Shown: positions 54,530-63,847 of the stretch, piece after piece | Numbering within the stretch: position 1 is the stretch's first letter | Layout: each line of letters begins with the position of its first letter | Assembly (NCBI GenBank): GCA_965651265.1 | Contig: CBFGRV010000015.1 | Coordinates: 1-64,000 of the forward strand | Source: CBFGRV01 sp965651265 | GTDB lineage: Bacteria > Bacteroidota > Rhodothermia > Rhodothermales > VXPQ01 | Direction: 5' to 3' | Length of the DNA: 64,000 bases | Notes under the pieces: model-generated | Database searches by the model: none | What the model was told of the DNA's origin: nothing | The model's input: only the letters and a program-made list of their open reading frames with translations | Program-made: the position numbers and the translations under genes

Positions 54530-56026
54530 ATGTCACGCGATGAATCGTTTCCCAGCCTCCGCAGCGGGCCCCGTGTCCGACGTTCGGCCTTGAAGGAAGT
54601 CCTGACGCAGCCCGGCGCCTCCCCTGATACCGCACAAACGGCGCGCCGCGCCCTGTTCGCGACCCTCGGCATCGTGTTGGCGCTCCTTCTCTGCATCCCT
54701 TCCGCTCACGCACAGGTCGCACCCGGCAGTTCCCGGCTCGCACCCGCCACGCCCCAGATGAGAGCCGCGACGGCTGCCCTGAAGCACGCCGCGGCCTCAC
54801 GGTCTCTGGCCGGCTTGCTACAGCAGGTCCGCCTGCAGAATTGGGGAGAATCGGACTGGATCGACGAGACACGCGTCACCTACACATACCAGGGCGGGAA
54901 CCGCGCGAGCGAGGTGTGGGAGGAATGGACAGGCAGCGAGTGGATGAACGCCAGCCGAACGTCCTACGAGTACGAGAACGGTAGGCAGGCGTCAATCCTC
55001 TATGAGGTGTGGGAGAATGGCGGCTGGGTCCCGTCCGATCGCGAGCTGTTCTCCTATGAGAATGGCGACATAGGCGAGTGGATCGAGCAGATCTGGAACG
55101 GCAATGAGTGGGTCAATGAATTTCGATCCGTCTTCCAGACCGAGGGCGGATTCGTCATCGAGACCATCTCGTATGAATGGATGGAATCGGACTGGGTGCC
55201 CGTTGATCGTACCCTGATCGGCCAAGAAGGGGACGACTTCACCCTGACGTATCAGGAATGGGATGGATCGGAGTGGGTGAATTCCAGCCGCTCGATCTTT
55301 GCGGACCTGACTCTCGAAGATTTCTACGATAGTCTGGAGGAATTCTTGAATGCCCCGCTCGAATTCTTCAGCTTCGCCTTCCTTCTGCGTCTACCCGACG
55401 CCGTCAACCAGGCATGGGATGGATCGGAGTGGGTCAATGAATCGCGGTCGACGAGCGTACGTGACGACCAGGATCGACAGATCTCGGTCACGTTTGACGA
55501 GTGGCTCGAGGATGACTGGGTACCATCCAACCGGAATCTTTTCACGTACGACAACGGGCACCTGTCGACGCTGGAACTGCAAGAGTATGACGGGGAATCC
55601 GGAGAGTGGGTGACCGTCAGCGTAGAGTCGTACGAATATGATGCCGGCGACAACGTCGCGGTCATCCTCGTGCAATACGACTTTGGTCTCGGGGATCTCC
55701 AGAATTTTTCGCGGTATCTGCTAACCTGGAGTGGGTCGGTCGCAATCGGCGATGAGCGGCCATCGGTGACCTTTGCGCTCGATCCCGCCTATCCGAACCC
55801 TTTCAACCCGGCAACCGTCCTGACTTATCACGTTCCAAACGGTCACGTGGCGGTCAGGGTCTACTCCGTGCTAGGCCGGCACGTAGCCACGCTGGCCGAA
55901 GGGGTGCACGTCGGGGGGACGTACGAAGTCCGCTTCGACGGAGCGAACCTGCCGAGCGGACCCTACATCATTCGCCTGGAGGGTGTGGATCGAAGCGTCG
56001 CGCGCGTCGTGACGCTCGTCAAATAG
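54530..56026 (+). CDS. Secreted Trp-repeat protein with C-terminal sorting tail
   Basis: 498 residues. A long N-terminus precedes a signal core at about residues 43-62 ending in AHAQ. Between residues 110 and 385 is a run of about nine loosely spaced repeats, each built round a W-x-(D/G)-(S/G)-(E/D/G)-W-(V/M) core, for example WTGSEWMNASRT, WNGNEWVNEFRS, WMESDWVPVDRT, WDGSEWVNSSRS and WLEDDWVPSNRN, followed by a short Y/F strand. At least one 21-bp stretch is identical in two copies (55258-55278 and 55414-55434). The C-terminus carries the YPNPFNPATVLTYHV type IX-like sorting domain. Function is unknown; surface structure or binding are possible. Confidence 0.85.
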   Translation: MSRDESFPSLRSGPRVRRSALKEVLTQPGASPDTAQTARRALFATLGIVLALLLCIPSAHAQVAPGSSRLAPATPQMRAATAALKHAAASRSLAGLLQQVRLQNWGESDWIDETRVTYTYQGGNRASEVWEEWTGSEWMNASRTSYEYENGRQASILYEVWENGGWVPSDRELFSYENGDIGEWIEQIWNGNEWVNEFRSVFQTEGGFVIETISYEWMESDWVPVDRTLIGQEGDDFTLTYQEWDGSEWVNSSRSIFADLTLEDFYDSLEEFLNAPLEFFSFAFLLRLPDAVNQAWDGSEWVNESRSTSVRDDQDRQISVTFDEWLEDDWVPSNRNLFTYDNGHLSTLELQEYDGESGEWVTVSVESYEYDAGDNVAVILVQYDFGLGDLQNFSRYLLTWSGSVAIGDERPSVTFALDPAYPNPFNPATVLTYHVPNGHVAVRVYSVLGRHVATLAEGVHVGGTYEVRFDGANLPSGPYIIRLEGVDRSVARVVTLVK

Positions 56027-56065
56027 TCTTTCGGGCCGGCCAACTTCCGGCTATCCGCCACACGT

Positions 56066-57445
56066 TCAACCAGGACGTTCCTGATTTCGTCGTGGCGGGA
56101 AGCTCCGGTACACGAACGGCCCCGCGATCACGGGATCGGATGTCACGGCGTTGAGCACCCGCGCGAGGCTGTCTGCCGTCACCATCTCGTCCTTACTGAG
56201 GAGGACTACGCCCCGGCTCGATTTGAGGTCGCGGGCGAGCACCATCCCCGCGCGTAATTCGCGGAGGGCAATCTCGACCTCGTCCGACTCCGGGATCTCG
56301 AGTCTGCCACTCCTGACCAGCACGGAAAGAACCCTCACGACGTCAGGATCGAACTGCGTGCCGCTGTGCGACTCTACGTGCGCTAGCGCGCCGTTCACAT
56401 TTACTTCGGGGTACCGGCTCGTCAGATTGACGTAGTTGTCGAAGGCGTCGGCCACGGCGAGAATGCGAGCACCTCTCGGGATGGCGGTTCCACGAAGTCC
56501 ATCCGGGTATCCATCGCCGGCATGGCGCTCGTGATGGTGCCGCACGATCTCCGCCGCCGGTTCGAGACCGGGGATCCGCGCGATCAGACCGGCGCCCACG
56601 GCGGGATGGGTTAGAAGCACGGCCTTCTCCTGATCGGATCCCTCCTCGCCGGCCAGGATCTTCGGGTCCATGCCTATCTTTCCGATGTCGTGCAGTGTGG
56701 CGGCGATCTCCAGATCGGCCAGCTCCTTCTCATCGAGCCCGTACTCGCTGCCGATGCTTACGGCCAGTTGTGCCACGCGCCGGCCATGGTTGCCGAGGAC
56801 CTGGCTATGCATCGCCGCCAGCCGGGCCAGGAGATCCGTAGCGCCGCGGAAGTAGCGGGTGATCTTGTCGTTCAGCTCGGTGACCTCCCTCGTCCGCTCG
56901 AAGACCTTCTCCTGGAGCTTCGTGTTGAACTCCGCCAGTCGCTGATTCAGGTGCTGAAGCTCGATGTTCTGTTTCGCCGTGAGGGCGTTGAGGCGTCGGT
57001 TCTCCTCGGCGAGGTTGTAGTGGTGGACGGCGTCCTCGACCATGGCGAGCATTTCGTCGTCGCGCCAGGGTTTGAGCATGAATCGGTACACGGCGCCCTG
57101 ATTTATGGCATCCAGGGCCGCCTTCATGTCGGAGTAGCCCGTCAAGATGACTCGCTTCGTCTCTGGCGCCACGTCGGCGGCACGCGCGCAGAGCTCCGTC
57201 CCTTCCATGATCGGCATTCGCTGGTCTGTGATGAGGAGCGCAAACTCTTTCTGTTGGAGCCTGCGAAGCGCCTCCTCCGGGGAATCTGTCTTCTCGACGT
57301 AGTACGTCTCATGCAGAAGACGGTGCAGTGCGCTCAAGATGCGCGCCTCATCATCCACAAGGAGAATGGAGAGGCAGCTGTGGGCCGCGCCGTCGCCCCC
57401 GGCGAGGCCGTCGACGCGCACGATTTCATCCATCAACCTACTCAT
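56066..57445 (-). CDS. Response regulator with HD-GYP phosphodiesterase output
   Basis: About 459 residues. A receiver domain (about 25-140) has D74 in ITDQRMP, TGYSD and FMLKPWRDD. A coiled-coil linker (about 150-210) joins it to an HD-GYP domain with H252-D253 (HDIGKIGMDP) and the full HHERHAGDGYPDG motif, which predicts active hydrolysis of cyclic di-GMP. The ATG at 57445 overlaps the upstream kinase stop; an ATG at 57433 follows AGTAGG and is also possible. It is the last gene of a four-gene signalling operon. Confidence 0.9.
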   Translation of the reverse strand: MSRLMDEIVRVDGLAGGDGAAHSCLSILLVDDEARILSALHRLLHETYYVEKTDSPEEALRRLQQKEFALLITDQRMPIMEGTELCARAADVAPETKRVILTGYSDMKAALDAINQGAVYRFMLKPWRDDEMLAMVEDAVHHYNLAEENRRLNALTAKQNIELQHLNQRLAEFNTKLQEKVFERTREVTELNDKITRYFRGATDLLARLAAMHSQVLGNHGRRVAQLAVSIGSEYGLDEKELADLEIAATLHDIGKIGMDPKILAGEEGSDQEKAVLLTHPAVGAGLIARIPGLEPAAEIVRHHHERHAGDGYPDGLRGTAIPRGARILAVADAFDNYVNLTSRYPEVNVNGALAHVESHSGTQFDPDVVRVLSVLVRSGRLEIPESDEVEIALRELRAGMVLARDLKSSRGVVLLSKDEMVTADSLARVLNAVTSDPVIAGPFVYRSFPPRRNQERPG

Positions 57446-58781
57446 GGCTTTGCCGTATCGGCAGTCTAATCGTAAAGGTGGTCCCGACACCCGGCTGGCT
57501 CTCTACGGAGATCTGACCATTGTGCCGTTTGATAATGCCGTACGAGATGGAGAGGCCGAGGCCGGTCCCCTCTCCCACGGGCTTTGTCGTGAAAAATGGC
57601 TCGAAAATCTTTGTCAGTTCGTCCGGCTCGATACCCTGGCCGGAGTCCGAGATGCGCACGATCACGGACTCCTCGTCGGCTTCCGTTTGGATGGTGATCA
57701 CGCCGCGATCGGGCGTCGCCTGTACCGCATTCAGGAGCAGGTTCATGAACACCTGATTGATCTGTCCAGGATGGCAATGGATCAGAGGCAGTTCGCCCAA
57801 CTCGGTGCGGACCTCGAATCGATACTTTAGCTCGTTCCAGATGAGGCGCAGTGTCGCCTCTATCCCGTCGTTGACATTCGCTGTCTGGAAGTCGGGCTCG
57901 TCGATGCGCGAGAAATCGCGCAACCCCTGCACGATCTCCATGATTTGCTCTACGCCCGTGCAGGACTCCGCGAGCAATACGTGGATGTCTTCCCGCATGA
58001 AATTGACCTTTCGCTCGTGTCGGAGGCGCCGCACTTCCGCAAAGAGGTTCTCCGGATCGGCGGCCGCAGCGGGGCCGGCGTTCAAGAGTTGCTCCTCGAC
58101 TCGCTCATAGGCATCCAGAAGCGAGGTGAAGACGCCGGAGTAGTCCGCCAGGCGCTCGAGATTGCTGCGCACGAAGCCGACCGGGTTGTTGATCTCGTGG
58201 GCGATGCCCGCGACGAGTTGCCCGAGCGAGCTCATCTTCTCCGCCTGAACCAGCTGTGCCTGGTTCGCCTTGAGCTGTTCGTAAGCGTCCTCGAGTTGAT
58301 CGTGCGCGACCTGAAGCTGCGAGAATGCGCTCTCCAGCCGCCGGTGCACGTCCTCGAGGCGATTCTTCGCCTCCTCACGTTCGCGGCGCATCTCGCGCTC
58401 GTGCAGCGCCTGTTGGATGGATGAAGCCAGGCGGCCCAGCCTGTCCTTCAGGAGGTAATCCCAGGCGCCACGCCGAATAGCCTGGGACGCAGCCTCGTCG
58501 GTCAGCACTCCGCTGACGATGATGAACGGCGTGAGCTCGTTGCGGCTGCGGACGATCTCCAGGGCGGAGATCGCGTCGAAACTGGGGAGCGAAAAATCGG
58601 AAAGGATAACGTCGGGATTGTTGTCCAGTGCTCGCATAAACGACTCGCGGTCTTCCACGTGCTCGACGCGGGCACGTAAGCCCGCAAGAATCAGCTCGTT
58701 GTGGATGAGCTCCGCATCGTCCGTATTATCCTCGAGCAGGAGGATGTGGAGTATGTCGCGGTCGAGTTCCATCGCCCTCAC
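57438..58781 (-). CDS. Receiver-histidine kinase hybrid
   Basis: 447 residues. The start is the GTG at 58781, overlapping the upstream stop (GTGA); an ATG at 58772 is the alternative. An N-terminal receiver has D62 (LSDFSLPSFD), a coiled-coil region (about 125-185) follows, then a kinase core with H195 in AHEINNPVGF and an ATPase with NLLLNAVQATPD, DSGQGIEPDE and GTGLGLSISYGI. There is no transmembrane or PAS sensor; input is probably phosphorylation of its receiver by a neighbouring kinase. It overlaps both neighbours and likely works with the HD-GYP regulator encoded just downstream. Confidence 0.9.
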   Translation of the reverse strand: MRAMELDRDILHILLLEDNTDDAELIHNELILAGLRARVEHVEDRESFMRALDNNPDVILSDFSLPSFDAISALEIVRSRNELTPFIIVSGVLTDEAASQAIRRGAWDYLLKDRLGRLASSIQQALHEREMRREREEAKNRLEDVHRRLESAFSQLQVAHDQLEDAYEQLKANQAQLVQAEKMSSLGQLVAGIAHEINNPVGFVRSNLERLADYSGVFTSLLDAYERVEEQLLNAGPAAAADPENLFAEVRRLRHERKVNFMREDIHVLLAESCTGVEQIMEIVQGLRDFSRIDEPDFQTANVNDGIEATLRLIWNELKYRFEVRTELGELPLIHCHPGQINQVFMNLLLNAVQATPDRGVITIQTEADEESVIVRISDSGQGIEPDELTKIFEPFFTTKPVGEGTGLGLSISYGIIKRHNGQISVESQPGVGTTFTIRLPIRQSHE

Positions 58782-60304
58782 ACCGTCTCCAGAACGCTAT
58801 TTGGGAAGCAGACCGTAAAGGTGCTCCCCTCCCCTTTCGTGCTCTCGACCGTGATGCGCGCATCGCACAGTTCGACGAGCCGCTTCACGATGGCTAGCCC
58901 CAGGCCGACCCCCTCGTAATTTCGGTCGAGACCCTTGGATTCTTGCTCGAATTCCTCGAACAGTCTTGGCAGAAATTCGGCACTGATTCCGATTCCCGTG
59001 TCCTGAATGGCGATGACTACATCGGATCCCGTGCACTCGAGTCGAACCGTAACGCTTCCTGCAGGCGTGAACTTGATGGCGTTGCCGAGCAGACGCCACA
59101 CGATGCCGTTGACGGCATAAGGATCCACGTAGGCCAGGATGGGATCGTCCGGTAAGATGAGGTGCAGCTCGATCCCGGACCTTTCGGCTAGCGGCAGTGC
59201 CTCTTCGGCGGTTTCTCGGAGCATCGACACGACGTTCACCTCTTCGGGCTCGATGATGCGGTCGTCGGCTTCCAATCGAGCCAACTCCAGGACGGCCGTC
59301 AGGGTGGCGAGAAGGCGCTCTATGCCCGTGCGGATGATCTCGAGCATCTGTAGACCCTCCTCGTCGACGTGGTCGCGCAGCACCTGGTTGAATCCCAGCA
59401 CGTTTGCAAGAGGAGTGCGGATCTCGTGGCTCAGGTTGGTGACGATGGAGGACTTGAGGCGGGCGATCTCTTCGGCGCGGCGCCGGGCCTCGATCAGGCG
59501 TAGCTCGTATTCGCGCTGCTCCGAGACATCGCGTAAAACGGACTGCACGGCCACTCTTCCGGCGTAGCGGACGGGTACGGAGAAGACTTCTACCTCGATC
59601 TCGTAGCCATCGGCGCGAAGGAGCCGATATCGGCCCTGCTCCAACTCGATGCCTTTCGTGAGCAGGCGAAGCCGGTGTTCGACGTCAACGAAATCCTCGG
59701 CCGAGAAGAAGTCGAGTACCGACCTGCCGATCAGCTCGATGGGATTTGGAACGCCCAGCATCCGAGACGCGGCGCGATTTCCGTAGACGAATCGACCATC
59801 GACCAGGACCACAATCGCGTCCGGGTTGTACTCGACGAGGCGCCGCCATCGATTGTCACTTTCCTCGAGGAGGCGGCGTTGGTGCCGTGCTCTCGTGACG
59901 TCGTGCGCTATGGCAAACACCGCATCGAACTGCCCGACGTCATCCTGCTCGGGAACGAGGCGGACCTCAAACACGCGATTTCCGTGGCTCGTTGACACCT
60001 CGGTCTCGAAGGATGTCGCCTCGCCGGTGGCAAAAGCGCGATCCAATCCTCGCAGCCATTCGCTTCCCAGCCGCCCTTTGAGGATGCCGGTATCGACCCG
60101 CTGGCCGACGATATCGTCCGCCCCGACATCGAGATACCGCTCCACGGTTGGGTTTGCGAAGATGAGCCGACGTTTTGAATCGAATCTGAGCAGCATATCC
60201 GGGGATTTCTCCACGAGCGCTCTGAATTGGGTCGGGCCGAAGGGTGCGGGCGCGACGACTTCCCTCGACGTCCCGTTCGTATGGTGGCGGCGTGATTTGC
60301 TCAT
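58778..60304 (-). CDS. PAS-PAS histidine kinase
   Basis: 508 residues. Two PAS modules (about 25-145 and 150-275; IVVLVDGRFVYGNRAASRML marks the second) are followed by HisKA with H293 in LSHEIRTPLAN and an ATPase with NAIKFTPAG, DTGIGISAEF and GVGLGLAIVKRL. No membrane segments are seen, so the signal is probably cytoplasmic. It lies 21 bp after the upstream kinase and overlaps the next gene by 4 bp. The receiver domains of its downstream neighbours are the natural phosphate acceptors. Confidence 0.9.
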   Translation of the reverse strand: MSKSRRHHTNGTSREVVAPAPFGPTQFRALVEKSPDMLLRFDSKRRLIFANPTVERYLDVGADDIVGQRVDTGILKGRLGSEWLRGLDRAFATGEATSFETEVSTSHGNRVFEVRLVPEQDDVGQFDAVFAIAHDVTRARHQRRLLEESDNRWRRLVEYNPDAIVVLVDGRFVYGNRAASRMLGVPNPIELIGRSVLDFFSAEDFVDVEHRLRLLTKGIELEQGRYRLLRADGYEIEVEVFSVPVRYAGRVAVQSVLRDVSEQREYELRLIEARRRAEEIARLKSSIVTNLSHEIRTPLANVLGFNQVLRDHVDEEGLQMLEIIRTGIERLLATLTAVLELARLEADDRIIEPEEVNVVSMLRETAEEALPLAERSGIELHLILPDDPILAYVDPYAVNGIVWRLLGNAIKFTPAGSVTVRLECTGSDVVIAIQDTGIGISAEFLPRLFEEFEQESKGLDRNYEGVGLGLAIVKRLVELCDARITVESTKGEGSTFTVCFPNSVLETV

Positions 60305-60325
60305 CTGAAAGGGTCGGAGGGCGAA

Positions 60326-61372
60326 TCAGGCCGCCTGGCTGGAATACGTGTTGGCGGGGATGCCTAATGTGAAGTAGAACGTTGCGCCCTCTCCCGGGCT
60401 CGATTCGGCCCAGATCCTTCCACCGTGCTTGCGGACGATCCGATCTACGATAGCAAGGCCGACGCCAGTCCCCTCATAAGCCTTTCCATTGTCCAGACGA
60501 CGAAATATGCCAAACAATTCCTCGGCATATTTCATGTCAAATCCGATTCCATTATCTCGGACAAAGTAGGCCGTAGTCTCCTCCAGAGTCGCTGAACCGA
60601 TCTGAATGGTCGGATGGGCAACATCGCGCGTGAACTTCAGCGCATTCGATATGAGATTTTGATAGACCTGCCGCAGCAATGTGCGATCGGCGTGCACAGG
60701 CGGTAGATCTCCTATCTGGATGTCGACGTGCTGACCATTGTCGGCGTCCAACAAATCGCCCAGGACTTCACTCACGAGGGTCCTCGGCTCTACGGTCGTA
60801 CGACGGGGAATCGCACGGTCCGCTTTGGCGCACCTCAGCAAATCGTCGAGGAGGTCATCCATCGTCCGCGCATTCGCCTCGATACGGGTGAGATAATGCC
60901 GCAGGGGCGCGCTCTCGGTGCCATCGAGGCATTCGAGTGCGAGCCTCGAGAAGCCGGTGAGGGATCGGATCGGCGCCTTGAGATCGTGAGAGATGGTGTA
61001 GGCAAAAGCCTCCAGCTCGGCGTTCGAGGCGTGAAGCTCGGCATTGGCGGCGCTCAGCTCGCGGCACCGGCACTCCTGCCCGACCGTGCGCCTTCCGACG
61101 CGACGGCCGAGGACCCGATCGAAGTTGGCGATAAAGACGAAGACGCCAATCGTGAGAAGCATGAGGATCGTCATTCCGCCACCCACGACCGTGCCCGGGG
61201 GACCAAGGCGTCCGGCGTCGTTGATGTGCGTAGGGTTCGGCGAGGCGATAGGAACTTGCTCTGCGAATGCGTAGAGAGCCACAGCCTCCACGGCCACGAT
61301 CACCAGGACGGCGACGAGGAAGCGCGCGGAGAAGCTGGGAGTAGCTTCGTCACGTGGCCGGGGAAAATGCAT
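60326..61372 (-). CDS. Membrane histidine kinase, phytochrome-like core
   Basis: 348 residues. Two membrane helices (about 17-38 and 65-86) enclose a short ~25-residue periplasmic loop, too small for a normal ligand-binding domain. A short coiled coil (about 100-120) leads to HisKA H129 in ISHDLKAPIRSL, the form found in phytochrome-like kinases, and an ATPase with NALKFT, DNGIGFD and GTGVGLAIVDRIV. It is the first gene of the four-gene signalling operon. No obvious Shine-Dalgarno sequence precedes the ATG at 61372. Confidence 0.88.
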   Translation of the reverse strand: MHFPRPRDEATPSFSARFLVAVLVIVAVEAVALYAFAEQVPIASPNPTHINDAGRLGPPGTVVGGGMTILMLLTIGVFVFIANFDRVLGRRVGRRTVGQECRCRELSAANAELHASNAELEAFAYTISHDLKAPIRSLTGFSRLALECLDGTESAPLRHYLTRIEANARTMDDLLDDLLRCAKADRAIPRRTTVEPRTLVSEVLGDLLDADNGQHVDIQIGDLPPVHADRTLLRQVYQNLISNALKFTRDVAHPTIQIGSATLEETTAYFVRDNGIGFDMKYAEELFGIFRRLDNGKAYEGTGVGLAIVDRIVRKHGGRIWAESSPGEGATFYFTLGIPANTYSSQAA

Positions 61373-61588
61373 CAGGAGGGATACTGCTCAGCGCGATGAG
61401 TCTCGGGGCTCCTACAGCGCTTACTATCGGCCCAAACGGTGCAATTTTTAATTTTTTAAGGCCGATCTACGACGTTTCTGGCGACCATTTCTCGTATTCA
61501 CATAATCACGACAAAGGAGCTTCGAGGGAGGTCCGCTCCACCTCTTACGACTCCATCATCGGGTCATCGAGCCGGGTCGTAGCGGTCT

Positions 61589-62422
61589 CTACCAGCGGGT
61601 CATGAGGCCGAGCACCAGCACGCGACGCTGGAAGAAATCATCATCGCTGAAGAGCCCCTGCACCGAGAAGCCGAGGTGACGCGTGACGTAGGTCTGAAGT
61701 CGCGCTGAGAAATGATAGGTATCGGTCCGTTCGATGATGGGCCCCGCCGCGACGACCTCGACGCCTCGACCCCGGCCTGCTGCCACCTCCACAAAGGATC
61801 GTGGCGGCTCGAGGTAGAAGCGTGCATGCATGCTCACATTCGCCCCCACCTCACCTTTCATGGGGATCGCCTGAGCGTTCGCCCTCACGTACCAGTTTCC
61901 GGCATAGCGGCCCAGCGAGCCGCCGACAACGTGGATGCGGTCTGCGTCGTAGGCGCGAAGCCGGTATCCCGCGGAAACCTCCCACCCTGATCGCAGGGCG
62001 TGGAAGATGGCGGCATAGGCCTCCACACGAGGCAGAAATGCGGCATCCGGAGCGAATTGTGCTCGAACGTTGGCATATCCTCCATCCCACAGACCGGCAT
62101 AACCGTCGAGGGCCACAGCGCGGTCCCACTCATTGAATCGGCTCGATTGGATGACTTCCAGAACGGCCGCCTCCCTCCCTCCAAAGGAATGTACGATGGA
62201 CAGGAGGGCCTCATGCCAGGGCGCGCGTGGGCCGCTAAGCGAGGCGTGCGAGTAACTGAAGATGCTTTCCCAGGCACATGTTGGTGGACACGGCGTGATT
62301 CCGCTTCCGCGCACCGCGACAGCCACGGAGTCTGAGTTCCGCGCTTCGCCCCCCACCGCCGGTCGCGCACAGGCGCCGGCCGCGAAGGCCATGATGATCA
62401 GAACACGTACCGCGCGAATCAT
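61589..62422 (-). CDS. YaiO-like outer-membrane beta-barrel protein
   Basis: 277 residues. A signal ends around GACAR (either a lipobox or an ordinary cleavage site). The mature part is a repeating beta pattern with aromatic-rich strands (WESIFSYSHASLSG, EVSAGYRLRAYDAD, GNWYVRANAQAIPM, HARFYLEPPRSFVEV) and a terminal strand ending in MTRW, as in YaiO-type barrels. Its start overlaps the stop of the glycosyltransferase (ATGA), so it is translationally coupled to it. E. coli yaiO also neighbours a glycosyltransferase gene (yaiP). A role in polysaccharide export is inference. Confidence 0.75.
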   Translation of the reverse strand: MIRAVRVLIIMAFAAGACARPAVGGEARNSDSVAVAVRGSGITPCPPTCAWESIFSYSHASLSGPRAPWHEALLSIVHSFGGREAAVLEVIQSSRFNEWDRAVALDGYAGLWDGGYANVRAQFAPDAAFLPRVEAYAAIFHALRSGWEVSAGYRLRAYDADRIHVVGGSLGRYAGNWYVRANAQAIPMKGEVGANVSMHARFYLEPPRSFVEVAAGRGRGVEVVAAGPIIERTDTYHFSARLQTYVTRHLGFSVQGLFSDDDFFQRRVLVLGLMTRW

Positions 62423-63843
62423 GCCACCACCCCCTCAGCGCGTCCAAAACCCGCGCGTTCCATACTGCCCCAGCCGTCGATGCCGCGGAAGTAGGAGACT
62501 ATCCCACGAAATCGGTAGTACGTCAGAATGTGGCGGAAGAATAGGTTCTCCGCCACGCAGAGGATGAGGAGCTGAAGCAGGTCACTCGTGCGCGGATATC
62601 GACGAAACGTGAGCTCCTCCAACGCAACGGCGATCACAGACAGCACCATCCCCACGACGATCGCCATCAATAAGAAGATGGCAGCGAAGTAGGGCGAGGC
62701 CACGCCGGAAACCAGCGCCAGCGTGAGGACGACGTACCCGACGGCCTCGATGAACGGGCCGAGCATCTCCAAAACGAAGAAGTACGGAAACGCGATCATC
62801 CCGATGCGCCCGTACCGCCGGTTGAAAAGGACCGCTCGGTGCTTCACCATCGTGTCAATGAGGCCGCGCTGCCAGCGATCGCGCTGATTGCCAAGCACCC
62901 TGAGTTTCTCGGGCACCTCCGTCCACGCCACGGGGTCCGGCACGAAGCTGATTCGATAGGGGATGTCGTTCTCCATGCAGTACCGATGGAGGCGGATGGT
63001 GATCTCCAGGTCCTCGCCGATGCTCCTGGCACTGTACCCTCCGACCTTCACGACGAGATCGCGCCGGAATACGCCGAATGCGCCCGAGATCAGCAGCATG
63101 ATCCGCAGCGCATCCCAGCCCACGCGGCCCGCCAGAAATGCGCGGAAGTACTCGATGACCTGAAACTTCGCGAGGGGCGCTCCCGGGAGCCGGACCCGCT
63201 CTACGCTCCCATTTCCGACCTTGCAGCCGTTCGCCACGCGGATGATGCCGCCTGAAGCAATGGTCGTCTCGTCCTCGAGAAACGGACGAACCGCACGGAT
63301 GAGTGCGTCTCGTTCGAGGATGCAGTCGGCGTCCGTTGCGCAGAATAGGTGAGTCCGGCAGTAATTGATGCCGGCGTTGATGGCATCGGCTCGACGGCCG
63401 TTCTCCTTGTCGATGACCCACAAATTGGGATGGATGCGACTCTGATAAACGCTCCGCACGGGGGCCGTCTCGATGTCGGCGAGAGGGAATCTGGGCGCGG
63501 GGATGAGCTGAAACTGTTCGGCGAGGATCTCAAGCGTACGATCGGTGGAGCCGTCGTTGACGATCAGGACCTCGTGTTCGGGGTAGTTGAGCGAAAGCAG
63601 GGAGCGGACGGCCTCGAGGCATCCTGCTTCCTCGTTGTAGGACGGCACGATGATCGTTACGGGCGGCGCGCCAGCCGTGGAGACCAGATCGTCGACGTCG
63701 ATCGACGAGAGCCGGCGCGCGTAGCGCCTCAGCGCGCGAAATGAGAACACGCTTGCCATGAGGTAGTAGCCGTTCAGCAACACGAAGTAGGCGAACGCGA
63801 TCGCATGGAAGACGGCCAGGAGGACGAGGAGAAGTGCCGACAT
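62419..63843 (-). CDS. Membrane processive glycosyltransferase, family 2
   Basis: 474 residues from the ATG at 63843; a TTG 15 bp upstream overlaps the previous gene. One or two N-terminal helices precede a GT2 catalytic domain with VTIIVPSYNEEAG, IVNDGSTDRTLEIL, CATDADCILERDAL, GEDLEITIRLHRY and GNQRDRWQRGL, the Q-x-x-R-W motif of processive synthases. Three or four C-terminal helices follow (FVLEMLGPFIEAVGYVVL and later). This is the cellulose/poly-GlcNAc synthase type. The product is not known. It is flanked by a HEAT-repeat gene upstream and the YaiO barrel gene downstream, which together look like a polysaccharide synthesis and export unit. Confidence 0.88.
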   Translation of the reverse strand: MSALLLVLLAVFHAIAFAYFVLLNGYYLMASVFSFRALRRYARRLSSIDVDDLVSTAGAPPVTIIVPSYNEEAGCLEAVRSLLSLNYPEHEVLIVNDGSTDRTLEILAEQFQLIPAPRFPLADIETAPVRSVYQSRIHPNLWVIDKENGRRADAINAGINYCRTHLFCATDADCILERDALIRAVRPFLEDETTIASGGIIRVANGCKVGNGSVERVRLPGAPLAKFQVIEYFRAFLAGRVGWDALRIMLLISGAFGVFRRDLVVKVGGYSARSIGEDLEITIRLHRYCMENDIPYRISFVPDPVAWTEVPEKLRVLGNQRDRWQRGLIDTMVKHRAVLFNRRYGRIGMIAFPYFFVLEMLGPFIEAVGYVVLTLALVSGVASPYFAAIFLLMAIVVGMVLSVIAVALEELTFRRYPRTSDLLQLLILCVAENLFFRHILTYYRFRGIVSYFRGIDGWGSMERAGFGRAEGVVA

Positions 63844-63847
63844 CGCG

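Noticed and set aside
61354..61605. Plus-strand open frame in the gap between the kinase operon and the YaiO gene
   Set aside because: It overlaps both flanking genes' ends and has low-complexity Ser-rich translation; the AT-rich patch (about 61440-61460) fits a promoter for the minus-strand kinase operon better.
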